This document shows positions 1 through 6,292 of a stretch of 6,292 nucleotides of DNA, in pieces. Origin of the DNA: an uncultured Granulosicoccus sp. (GTDB taxonomy: Bacteria; Pseudomonadota; Gammaproteobacteria; Granulosicoccales; Granulosicoccaceae); NCBI GenBank assembly GCA_938016235.1, contig CALLPU010000330.1, positions 1-6,292 on the forward strand, given 5' to 3'. Both the position numbers and the translations under genes were made by a program. Within the stretch, counting starts at the first letter, position 1. Every line of letters begins with the position of its first letter. The notes under the pieces were generated by a model. It was not told the origin of the DNA and did not search any database. It saw only the letters and a program-made list of their open reading frames with translations.

Positions 1-2
1 AG

Positions 3-56
3 CTGGGCGTCTCGTTACAGGAAATTCTGGCCGGCAGGCTCGGGCAAGGCGTTTAG
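3..56 (+). CDS. possible 3' end of an unidentified gene, cut by the left edge
   Basis: Reading frame 3 of the plus strand is open from the left edge and gives LGVSLQEILAGRLGQGV, then stops at TAG (54-56). If real, this gene ends 7 bases before the stop codon of the minus-strand radical SAM gene, a normal convergent arrangement. The LGVSLQEIL stretch resembles the last helix of a small Cro/CI-type (XRE) helix-turn-helix domain, but 17 residues are too few to assign a family. The other two plus-strand frames are also open across these bases, so the frame choice rests only on the sensible-looking peptide and the stop placement. I would treat it as a hint, not a gene call. Confidence 0.25.
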   Translation: MGVSLQEILAGRLGQGV

Positions 57-63
57 CTGCTAC

Positions 64-2304
64 TCAAGTTTCACGCGGTGGCAGACCGGTATGCTGAGAC
101 AGAATCTGACCCTTGCGCACCTTGCCTTTGACAGGAGCGCCGCCTGCACCGCGGCCGCGTTGCCGTTGATTGGGTGTGCTGTTCTTGCGGCGAGCGCTTT
201 GATAGCCTTGCCCGTCCTTCGGCTGGTAGGTTGGAATCAGATGTTGCTTACCGTTGCCGATCAGGTCGGCTCTTCCCATCGACTTGAGTGCTTCACGCAG
301 CATTGGCCAGTTCTTCGGGTCGTGATAGCGTAGGAATGCCTTGTGTAGTTTCCGCTGCGTGCCCGTCTTGGCAATTGATACGTCACCGCCATCGCGGCGC
401 ACTCGCTTTAACGGGTTCTTGCCGGTGTAGTACATGGCCGTGGCGGTGGCCATCGGTGAGGGATAGAAGTTCTGAACCTGGTCGGCGCGAAAGCCATAAC
501 GCTTCAACCACAGCGCCAGGTTCATCATGTCGGTATCAGTGGTGCCCGGATGGGCTGCAATGAAGTACGGTATCAGGAACTGCTGCTTGCCAGCCTTCTT
601 GGTGAATTTCTCGAACATTGCCTTGAATTCATCATACGCACCAATGCCAGGCTTCATCATCTTGTCCAGCGGACCGCGCTCGGTGTGTTCGGGCGCGATC
701 TTCAGATACCCGCCTACGTGATGTGTGACCAGTTCTTCCACATACTCTGGAGACTTGATGGCAAGGTCGTATCGAAGGCCCGACGCGATCAATACCTTCT
801 TGATACCGGGCAGCTCGCGCGCACGCTTGTAGAGCTGAATCAGTGACGAGTGATCCGTGTCCAGGTTAGAGCAGACATCCGGATATACACACGATGGCAG
901 TCGGCAGTTGGCCTCTATCTCGCGGGACTTGCAGGCTATGCGATACATGTTGGCGGTAGGGCCGCCCAGGTCAGAAATGACGCCAGTGAAACCGGGTACA
1001 TCATCGCGAATGGTTTCGATTTCCTTGATGATCGACTCTTCGGATCGATTCTGAATCACACGGCCTTCATGTTCGGTGATGGAGCAGAACGTGCAGCCAC
1101 CAAAACAACCGCGCATGATATTCACTGAAAAGCGGATCATTTCATAGGCAGGAATACGCGCCTTGCCATAACTGGGGTGTGGTACACGCGCATACGGGTG
1201 GTCGAATACGTAATCCATCTCTTCGGTCGTGAGCGGAATAGGCGGTGGGTTAAGCCACAATTTCTGTCCACCCTGGTTTTGTACCAGCGCACGCGCATTG
1301 CCCGGGTTTGTTTCCAGATGCAGCACGCGGTTCGCATGGGCATAGAGCACCTTGTCGTTGCGTACCATGTCGAACGATGGCAATCGCAAGACGGTTTTGT
1401 CGCGCTTCTGCTGGCGGATCGCCTGACGTTCTTCACGGCTCATGAACGTCACCACTTGCGTGTCGGGCACAGCCGTTTCAACCGTGCCAGCACTGGCGTT
1501 ACCGGTTGCGCAATCGCTGTCGGTATCTTCGGGTACGACGTAGGGGTTCACTGGCTCTTCAATTCGGCCAGGCTTGTCGACTTTACTTGAATCGATAACG
1601 ATCCAGTCTTCTGGCAACTCATCCACCATCAATGCGGTGCCGCGCACATCGTAAATCGAATCAATGGCCTGGCCTGCAGCAAGCCTGTGTGCGATTTCGA
1701 TGATGGCGCGTTCGCCGTTGCCGTAAACCAGCAGGTCGGCCTTGGCGTCTGCCAGGATTGAACGTCGGACCTTGTCCTGCCAGTAATCGTAATGCGCGAT
1801 ACGACGCAGCGACGCCTCGATGCCACCGATGATGACAGGTACTTCCCTGAACGCCTCTCGACAACGCTGCGCATACACGATAGAGCTGCGGTCGGGGCGT
1901 TTACCGCCCACATCATCAGGTGAGTAGGCATCGTCTGAGCGAATCTTCCGATCAGCCGTGTAGCGGTTGATCATCGAATCCATGTTGCCCGCGGTGATGC
2001 CGAAAAACAGGTTGGGCGCACCCAGCGCCTCGAACGCTGTTGTATCCTGCCACTCAGGTTGCGCGATAATCCCGACGCGAAATCCCTGGGCCTCCAGCAG
2101 CCTGCCAACGATGGCCATGCCGAAGCTGGGATGGTCTACGTAGGCATCACCGGTGACGATGATGATGTCGCAGCTATCCCAGCCCAGTTCGTCCATTTCT
2201 GCGCGAGACATGGGCAGAAAGGGCGCGCGCCCGTAGCATTCCGCCCAATAGGGAGGATAATCAAAAAGCGCGCGCGATGGCGCTGTGGCTGGACGTGCAG
2301 ACAT
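64..2304 (-). CDS. ygiQ: YgiQ family radical SAM protein (UPF0313)
   Basis: A complete cytoplasmic protein of 746 residues, close to the roughly 740 of E. coli YgiQ, which it resembles from end to end as I recall that sequence. The N-terminal part (about 1-235) has the family's conserved blocks, such as GWDSCDIIIVTGDAYVDHPS (41-60) and ITAGNMDSMINRYTADR (103-119), in a B12-binding-like region. A variable acidic linker follows (about 250-300). The radical SAM core starts near 385. Its C400-x3-C404-x2-C407 motif should ligate the 4Fe-4S cluster that cleaves S-adenosylmethionine. Four further cysteines lie at 458, 467, 472 and 478. The C-terminal region contains LKIAPEHTE (534-542) and QNFYPSP (611-617) and ends in a basic, Gly/Gln-rich tail (about 700-746). 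The ATG start fits the family N-terminus (LFDYPPYWAECYGRAPFLPMS), and a GGGA lies 8 bases upstream. The substrate and reaction of this family are not established to my knowledge. It is divergent from the efflux operon, with no visible functional tie. Confidence 0.96.
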   Translation of the reverse strand: MSARPATAPSRALFDYPPYWAECYGRAPFLPMSRAEMDELGWDSCDIIIVTGDAYVDHPSFGMAIVGRLLEAQGFRVGIIAQPEWQDTTAFEALGAPNLFFGITAGNMDSMINRYTADRKIRSDDAYSPDDVGGKRPDRSSIVYAQRCREAFREVPVIIGGIEASLRRIAHYDYWQDKVRRSILADAKADLLVYGNGERAIIEIAHRLAAGQAIDSIYDVRGTALMVDELPEDWIVIDSSKVDKPGRIEEPVNPYVVPEDTDSDCATGNASAGTVETAVPDTQVVTFMSREERQAIRQQKRDKTVLRLPSFDMVRNDKVLYAHANRVLHLETNPGNARALVQNQGGQKLWLNPPPIPLTTEEMDYVFDHPYARVPHPSYGKARIPAYEMIRFSVNIMRGCFGGCTFCSITEHEGRVIQNRSEESIIKEIETIRDDVPGFTGVISDLGGPTANMYRIACKSREIEANCRLPSCVYPDVCSNLDTDHSSLIQLYKRARELPGIKKVLIASGLRYDLAIKSPEYVEELVTHHVGGYLKIAPEHTERGPLDKMMKPGIGAYDEFKAMFEKFTKKAGKQQFLIPYFIAAHPGTTDTDMMNLALWLKRYGFRADQVQNFYPSPMATATAMYYTGKNPLKRVRRDGGDVSIAKTGTQRKLHKAFLRYHDPKNWPMLREALKSMGRADLIGNGKQHLIPTYQPKDGQGYQSARRKNSTPNQRQRGRGAGGAPVKGKVRKGQILSQHTGLPPRET

Positions 2305-2357
2305 GGAACTGATCCCGGGGTAATCGCGTATGGTACCTTTTTACGGAGAATGCCCGC
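2305..2357. promoter_or_regulatory. 53-bp divergent intergenic region between ygiQ and the efflux operon
   Basis: All sequence between the two divergent start codons. Any promoter for either gene must fit here or reach into the opposite coding region. I see no good sigma-70 promoter. The best plus-strand candidate is TATGGT (2329-2334, 4 of 6 matches to TATAAT) without a recognisable -35 at the right distance. On the minus strand, TACCAT over 2330-2335 is equally weak. Short palindromes CCCGGG (2314-2319) and GGTACC (2333-2338) are present, but they are too short to call operators. The distal ends carry the ribosome-binding sites of the two genes. Confidence 0.4.
2345..2349 (+). promoter_or_regulatory. 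Shine-Dalgarno that selects the TTG start of the adaptor
   Basis: GGAGA lies 8 bases before TTG (2358-2360), an ideal spacing. An ATG at 2350-2352 is out of frame, sits directly behind the site, and meets TGA (2359-2361) after three codons, so it cannot start the adaptor. In the adaptor frame no ATG or GTG occurs between the upstream TGA (2310-2312) and the TTG. The site therefore decides the start. Confidence 0.75.
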
Positions 2358-3515
2358 TTGAATTCGAAGCGTTTGTTCAGCATCACCCTGCCGATCGCCG
2401 TGATTATAGCGGCTGTGCTGGGTTCAAAATGGATCCAGGCCAGCAAACCGGACACCGAATCACGCTCCGAAGCCCAGCCGCTAAGGGTCGTTGAAGCCAC
2501 TCGCCTGCAATCCACGTCGTACCCGGTGGTGTTACGTAGCCAGGGCACCGTTCAGCCCACTGTCACCAACGCGCTGGTTCCGGAGGTCGGCGGCAGTATC
2601 GTCTCGCTAGCGCCGTCCTTTGTGGTTGGCGGTCGTTTCAAGGCCGGTGACGTGCTGGTGGAACTGGATCGTCGTGACTACGATATTGCGCTGACCCAAG
2701 CGGAAGCCAACCTTGCGCAGGCCGATGCCAGGCTGCAGGAACAGTTGGCTCTGGCCGAACGCGCCGTGGATGAGTGGCGTCTGCTGGGGCGCTCAGGCAC
2801 TCCGTCTGCGTTAACGCTGCGAGAACCCCAGCTGGCGGCTGCCAAGGCTGACAAGGACGCCGCAGAGGCTCAGGTCAGCCGCGCCAGACTGGATCTGGAG
2901 AGAACGCGCCTGATGGCACCTTACGATGGCATCGTGGGGGCCAAATCGGTGGATGTTGGGCAATTTGTGGCACGCGGTACCTCGTTAGGCAACATTCACG
3001 CACTGGCGACGGCCGATGTCACGCTGCCGATCAGCGGTTCGCAGTTGGCCTTTCTGGACCTGCAGAGCCAGCCTGCCGTGGAACTTCAAGTGCAGCGAGG
3101 TGCAGCGTTACACCGTTGGCCTGCCAGGCTGGTGCGCGTGGAAGGCCTGGACAGCGCCTCACAGCAGCTCAATGTGGTGGCGCAGGTGACGAACCCCTAT
3201 GCCACCGGGCTTGCGGCAACGGCGGACATACCGCTGAGATTCGGTCAGTTTGTACAGGCGCGGATAACCGGCAAGATTCTGAACGAGGTGTTCGTCATAC
3301 CGCGAGGCGTATTGAGAGAAGGGCGGGAGGTATTGTTGGTGGATGATCAGGGGCGGATCGAACGGCGTCCCGTCACCGTTGCCTGGACTGATGATACACA
3401 GGCCGCGATCAGCGACGGGCTTGAAAGCGAGCAGGTGCTGGTCACCACGCCAATGAGTACGGTGGCCAATGGCACGCCGGTACGCGCGGTGGTAGACGGG
3501 GTGTCGGAGGACTGA
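2358..3515 (+). CDS. efflux RND transporter periplasmic adaptor subunit (membrane fusion protein)
   Basis: A complete protein of 385 residues, normal for the HlyD/AcrA-like adaptor family. It bridges the inner-membrane RND pump and an outer-membrane channel. Residues 7-23 form one hydrophobic segment after a basic start (MNSKR), a signal anchor. There is no lipobox cysteine, so it is not an AcrA-type lipoprotein. The first half of the lipoyl domain is about 72-105 (VPEVGGSIVSL, then FKAGDVLVELD). An Ala/Gln/Glu-rich alpha-helical coiled-coil hairpin follows (about 107-183). The second lipoyl half has the hallmark RLMAPYDGIVGAKSVDVGQF (184-203). A beta-barrel (about 215-305) and a membrane-proximal domain (about 310-378, with VFVIPRGVLREG) complete the standard order. 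The start is TTG, chosen from the Shine-Dalgarno and the lack of an alternative. Its stop overlaps the permease start by one base, so the two are coupled. The substrate cannot be told from the sequence. I give no symbol because many paralogous systems look alike. Confidence 0.94.
   Translation: MNSKRLFSITLPIAVIIAAVLGSKWIQASKPDTESRSEAQPLRVVEATRLQSTSYPVVLRSQGTVQPTVTNALVPEVGGSIVSLAPSFVVGGRFKAGDVLVELDRRDYDIALTQAEANLAQADARLQEQLALAERAVDEWRLLGRSGTPSALTLREPQLAAAKADKDAAEAQVSRARLDLERTRLMAPYDGIVGAKSVDVGQFVARGTSLGNIHALATADVTLPISGSQLAFLDLQSQPAVELQVQRGAALHRWPARLVRVEGLDSASQQLNVVAQVTNPYATGLAATADIPLRFGQFVQARITGKILNEVFVIPRGVLREGREVLLVDDQGRIERRPVTVAWTDDTQAAISDGLESEQVLVTTPMSTVANGTPVRAVVDGVSED
3506..3510 (+). promoter_or_regulatory. 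Shine-Dalgarno of the permease inside the adaptor 3' end
   Basis: A perfect GGAGG core lies in the last codons of the adaptor, 4 bases before the permease ATG (3515-3517). The spacing is shorter than the optimum. The adaptor stop TGA (3513-3515) shares its final A with that ATG (TGATG). The arrangement suggests that ribosomes ending the adaptor re-initiate on the permease, keeping the two subunits in balance. Confidence 0.75.
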
Positions 3516-6292
3516 TGCACGCGCTCATCGCCTGGTTTACCCGCAACTCTGTCGCAGCCAACCTGCTGATGGTGTTCATTATCGTCTGGGGGCTTTCAGC
3601 GCTGGTCAGCCGCATTCCGCTGGAGGTATTTCCAAGCTTTCAGCTGGACACCGTCAACGTGTCGGTGCCGTTTCGGGGCGCAACACCGGCTGAGGTTGAG
3701 TCGGGCATAACCATCAAGGTAGAAGAGGCCATTCAGGACATCAACGGGATCAAGTCGATGGTGTCTGTTGCCAATGAAGGCGTGGGACAGGTCATCGTAC
3801 AGGTTGCCAATGGCTATGATGTGCTGCAGGTGCTCGATGACATCAAGCAGCGCGTTGATGGCATCAGCACCTTTTCTGCAGAAGTGGGCACACCCAGCGT
3901 CACCGTACCATCCACGTCGCGAGAAGTGATCAGTGTGGTGGTAGCTGGAGCCTTGCCAGAGAAAGAACTGAGGCAGATCGCTACACGCGTGCGCGATGAC
4001 ATTGAGGCGTTGCCCAATGTGTCCTCGGTGTCGCTATCTGGTGCTCGTTCCTACGAGATGGGTATCGAGATATCGCAAGCAGCGCTGGAGCGCTACGATC
4101 TGACATTGAGCAACGTGGCTCAAGCGATCGAGGCCAGTTCACTGGATCTGGCTGCCGGAGCCGTCACCACGAGTAGCGGTGAGGTGCTTCTGCGCACTCG
4201 TGGACAGGCTTATTCGGCAGAAGACTTTGCGGCTATCCCCATACGCTCGGCTCGTGACGGTAGCCAAGTGAACCTGGCAGACATTGCAACCATCGCTGAC
4301 GGGTTTGAAGAGGCGCAACTGGTGCAGCGGTTCAATGGTCAGAACAGCATTGAAATCGATGTGTATCGCACGGGGATGCAAAGCGCCATCACGGTAGCTG
4401 ATGAAGTAAAAGCGTATCTGAAAGAGGCTGAATCCACCTTGCCGTATGGCGTCACACTGGGTTACTGGCGTGACTGGTCTCGTGCGGTGCGGGCTCGCAT
4501 CGACACGCTGAGTAGCAGTGCACTGCAAGGCGGCATACTGGTGATGTTGTTGCTCACCCTGTTCCTGCGCTTCTGGGTAGCAGCCTGGGTATTCGTCGGT
4601 GTGCCGGTCTCCATATTGGGCGGCATCGCAATGATGCCGTTGCTGGGTGTCTCGCTCAATCTGTTGAGCCTGTTTGCATTTATTCTGGTGCTGGGCATTG
4701 TCGTAGACGATGCCATCGTGACCGGTGAGAACATCTTCACCCATATGCAACGCAAGTCTGACCCCGTGCAGGCAGCGATTGATGGCGCTCAGGAAGTGGC
4801 CGTGCCGGTTACCTTTGGCGTGCTGACAACCGTTGCAGCGTTCAGCCCCTTGCTCATGGTGGAAGGCGCACGCGGTGCGATTTTTGCGCAGATTCCGTTG
4901 GTGGTGATTCCGGTGTTGCTGTTCTCCATCATTGAGTCCAAGTTCGTGCTACCTGCTCACATGAGCCACCTGAATTTCCATGCGCGTGGCGAACCGAATT
5001 ACTTTGCGCGCATGCAGCACCGCATTGCCGATGGTTTTGAACGCTTTGTGCAAACGCGTTATCAACCTGTGCTGGCGCTGGCGCTGCGTCATCGATACCT
5101 GGTGCTCTCGCTGTTTGTGGGTGGGGCGATTATTGTGTTCAGCCTGGTGTCGGCCGGGCATGTGCGGTTCATCTTCTTTCCGCGAGTGCAAAGCGAGACA
5201 GCACGCGCAACGCTTGAAATGCCCGCAGGAACTCCATTCGATATCACGCAAGGGCATATCGACGACATGGCCGATGCCGTCAGGCAACTGCAGGCAAAGT
5301 ACATTGATCCTGTCACTCAGGAAAGCGTCATTGAATCCATCCTGACTACCGCAGGCAGTGCAGGTGGTGGGCAGAAAGCCAGTCACATGGGGCGTGTGAT
5401 GTTCGAAATAACACCGCCTGAAGAGCGCACTCTGTCGCTCAGCAGTCAGGAACTGGTGACCGAGTGGCGGCAAGCGGTGGGCCAGATTCCCGGGGCCACC
5501 GACATCAGCTATCGGGCGGAAATTGGCCGTGGTGGCAGTCCGATTGATGTTGAAATTTCAGGGTTTGATTTTGATGACATGACGCAGGTAGCGGAGCGGT
5601 TGAAAGAGCAGCTACGTGCATACCCGGGCATCAGCGATATCAGTGACAGCTTTGAAGGCGGGAAGGAGGAAATACAACTGGGACTTAAACCCGAAGCGCG
5701 ACAGCTGGGTATCAGCCTGGCGGATATCGCCAATCAGGTACGTATCGCGTATCTTGGCACGGAAGTGCAGAGCATTCAACGGCAGCGAGACGAAGTCAAA
5801 GTCATTGTGCGCTACCCGAAAGCCGAACGGGCCTCGTTAGCGCAGCTTGAACAACTGAGTATTCGCACGGTTACCGGCAGCAGCGTACCGCTGGCTAGCG
5901 TGGCAACACTGTCCACCGGGCGTGGCTATGCGCAGATTCGGCGTGTGGATCGACGTCGCACGGTGAATGTGGTTGCCGATGTGGATAAACAGAGCGCGAA
6001 TGTTGAAGGCATAAAAGAAGAACTTCTCGCATTGGGCAACACGCTGGAACAGGAATATCCCGACATACGCATCAGTCTGGAAGGGGAGGCCCGCGAACAA
6101 CGTGAGTCGTTTGCCAGCTTGTTTACCGGCTTGGTATTCGTGTTGCTGATTATCTACACCTTGCTGGCTATTCCCTTTCGCAGTTATGTCCAACCGTTAC
6201 TGGTGATGGTGGTGATTCCATTTGGCGTGGTCGGCGGCGTGCTGGGTCATATGATCATGGGTATGTCGCTTAGCATCATGAGTTACATGGGC
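3515..6292 (+). CDS. efflux RND transporter permease subunit (AcrB/HAE-like), 3' end outside the window
   Basis: The proton-driven inner-membrane pump of a tripartite exporter. I translated it from ATG 3515 to the edge: 926 codons with no stop or frameshift. Family members are about 1,020-1,050 residues, so roughly 100 are missing. Helix 1 (about 13-31) leads into the classic porter start (IPLEVFPSFQLDTVNVSVPF, 34-53, then GATPAEVE). After the first periplasmic loop come helices 2 (about 337-353), 3 (357-377) and 4 (384-404), then 5 and 6 (about 430-480). Helix 4 carries GIVVDDAIV (394-402), where D398 and D399 correspond to the AcrB proton-relay pair D407/D408. Helix 7 (about 529-546) opens the second porter half. 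Helices 8 (about 870-887) and 9 (894-915) follow, and the edge cuts at SIMSYMG, the entry to helix 10. The helix 10 lysine expected to pair with the aspartates is therefore not visible. The aspartate pair favours an organic-compound (HAE-like) pump over a heavy-metal (HME) pump, but the substrate is unknown. Confidence 0.95.
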   Translation, partial: MHALIAWFTRNSVAANLLMVFIIVWGLSALVSRIPLEVFPSFQLDTVNVSVPFRGATPAEVESGITIKVEEAIQDINGIKSMVSVANEGVGQVIVQVANGYDVLQVLDDIKQRVDGISTFSAEVGTPSVTVPSTSREVISVVVAGALPEKELRQIATRVRDDIEALPNVSSVSLSGARSYEMGIEISQAALERYDLTLSNVAQAIEASSLDLAAGAVTTSSGEVLLRTRGQAYSAEDFAAIPIRSARDGSQVNLADIATIADGFEEAQLVQRFNGQNSIEIDVYRTGMQSAITVADEVKAYLKEAESTLPYGVTLGYWRDWSRAVRARIDTLSSSALQGGILVMLLLTLFLRFWVAAWVFVGVPVSILGGIAMMPLLGVSLNLLSLFAFILVLGIVVDDAIVTGENIFTHMQRKSDPVQAAIDGAQEVAVPVTFGVLTTVAAFSPLLMVEGARGAIFAQIPLVVIPVLLFSIIESKFVLPAHMSHLNFHARGEPNYFARMQHRIADGFERFVQTRYQPVLALALRHRYLVLSLFVGGAIIVFSLVSAGHVRFIFFPRVQSETARATLEMPAGTPFDITQGHIDDMADAVRQLQAKYIDPVTQESVIESILTTAGSAGGGQKASHMGRVMFEITPPEERTLSLSSQELVTEWRQAVGQIPGATDISYRAEIGRGGSPIDVEISGFDFDDMTQVAERLKEQLRAYPGISDISDSFEGGKEEIQLGLKPEARQLGISLADIANQVRIAYLGTEVQSIQRQRDEVKVIVRYPKAERASLAQLEQLSIRTVTGSSVPLASVATLSTGRGYAQIRRVDRRRTVNVVADVDKQSANVEGIKEELLALGNTLEQEYPDIRISLEGEAREQRESFASLFTGLVFVLLIIYTLLAIPFRSYVQPLLVMVVIPFGVVGGVLGHMIMGMSLSIMSYMG

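Noticed and set aside
1..64. Intrinsic terminator between the convergent gene ends
   Set aside because: The stretch is GC-rich with a short GCCGGC palindrome, but it has no stable stem-loop followed by a T-run on either strand.
1501..1570. Possible frame disruption or insertion in the ygiQ linker (residues about 250-290)
   Set aside because: The frame is continuous, and the corresponding linker in the family is variable in length and composition, so the segment is normal.
1177..1590. 137-codon open frame on the plus strand, opposite ygiQ
   Set aside because: It is embedded in the conserved ygiQ gene, including the region before the radical SAM core. The peptide has no recognisable features, so this is a shadow frame.
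2325..2345. CGTA...TACG inverted repeat as an operator in the divergent gap
   Set aside because: Only 4 bp of stem with an 11-bp loop and no extension. This is expected by chance and insufficient to claim a binding site.
4139..4750. 203-codon open frame on the minus strand, opposite the permease
   Set aside because: It lies wholly inside a well-supported RND permease gene. Its translation (Gln/His/Thr-rich, low complexity) shows no recognisable domain, as expected from the antisense of GC-biased codons. No ribosome-binding site or conservation argument favours it.
4949..5473. 174-codon open frame on the minus strand, opposite the permease
   Set aside because: It is antisense to conserved permease helices and the second porter region. 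The peptide looks random (Cys/His/Arg-rich), so this is a shadow frame.

Overview
The window is ordinary, densely coding chromosomal DNA. The YgiQ-type radical SAM protein closely matches the enterobacterial family, and next to it lies a Gram-negative RND efflux pair. Together these point to a proteobacterium, most likely a gammaproteobacterium, of moderately high GC. That assignment is inferred from protein resemblance and is not a species call. No tRNA, rRNA, CRISPR array, insertion sequence, phage gene or other mobile element was seen.

Layout: (1) Bases 1-63 hold what may be the last codons of a plus-strand gene, converging on the next gene. (2) Bases 64-2304, minus strand, encode a complete YgiQ/UPF0313 radical SAM protein of 746 residues. 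(3) Bases 2305-2357 are a 53-bp gap between divergent genes. (4) Bases 2358-3515, plus strand, encode a complete periplasmic adaptor (membrane fusion protein) of an RND efflux pump, starting at a TTG codon. (5) From 3515 to the right edge, plus strand, runs the RND inner-membrane permease. It is open for 926 codons without a stop and is cut by the window edge at the beginning of its tenth membrane helix.

The adaptor and permease form a translationally coupled operon (TGATG overlap). They should build the inner-membrane and periplasmic parts of a proton-driven tripartite exporter. No outer-membrane TolC-like channel and no dedicated regulator gene is present, so the channel is either encoded downstream or shared. 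The radical SAM gene is transcribed away from the pump, and nothing in the sequence shows a functional link between them.

I did not find a new biological system. The points most worth checking are a second cysteine cluster in the YgiQ protein, the TTG start of the adaptor with an overlapping out-of-frame ATG mini-ORF, and the very short divergent control region.
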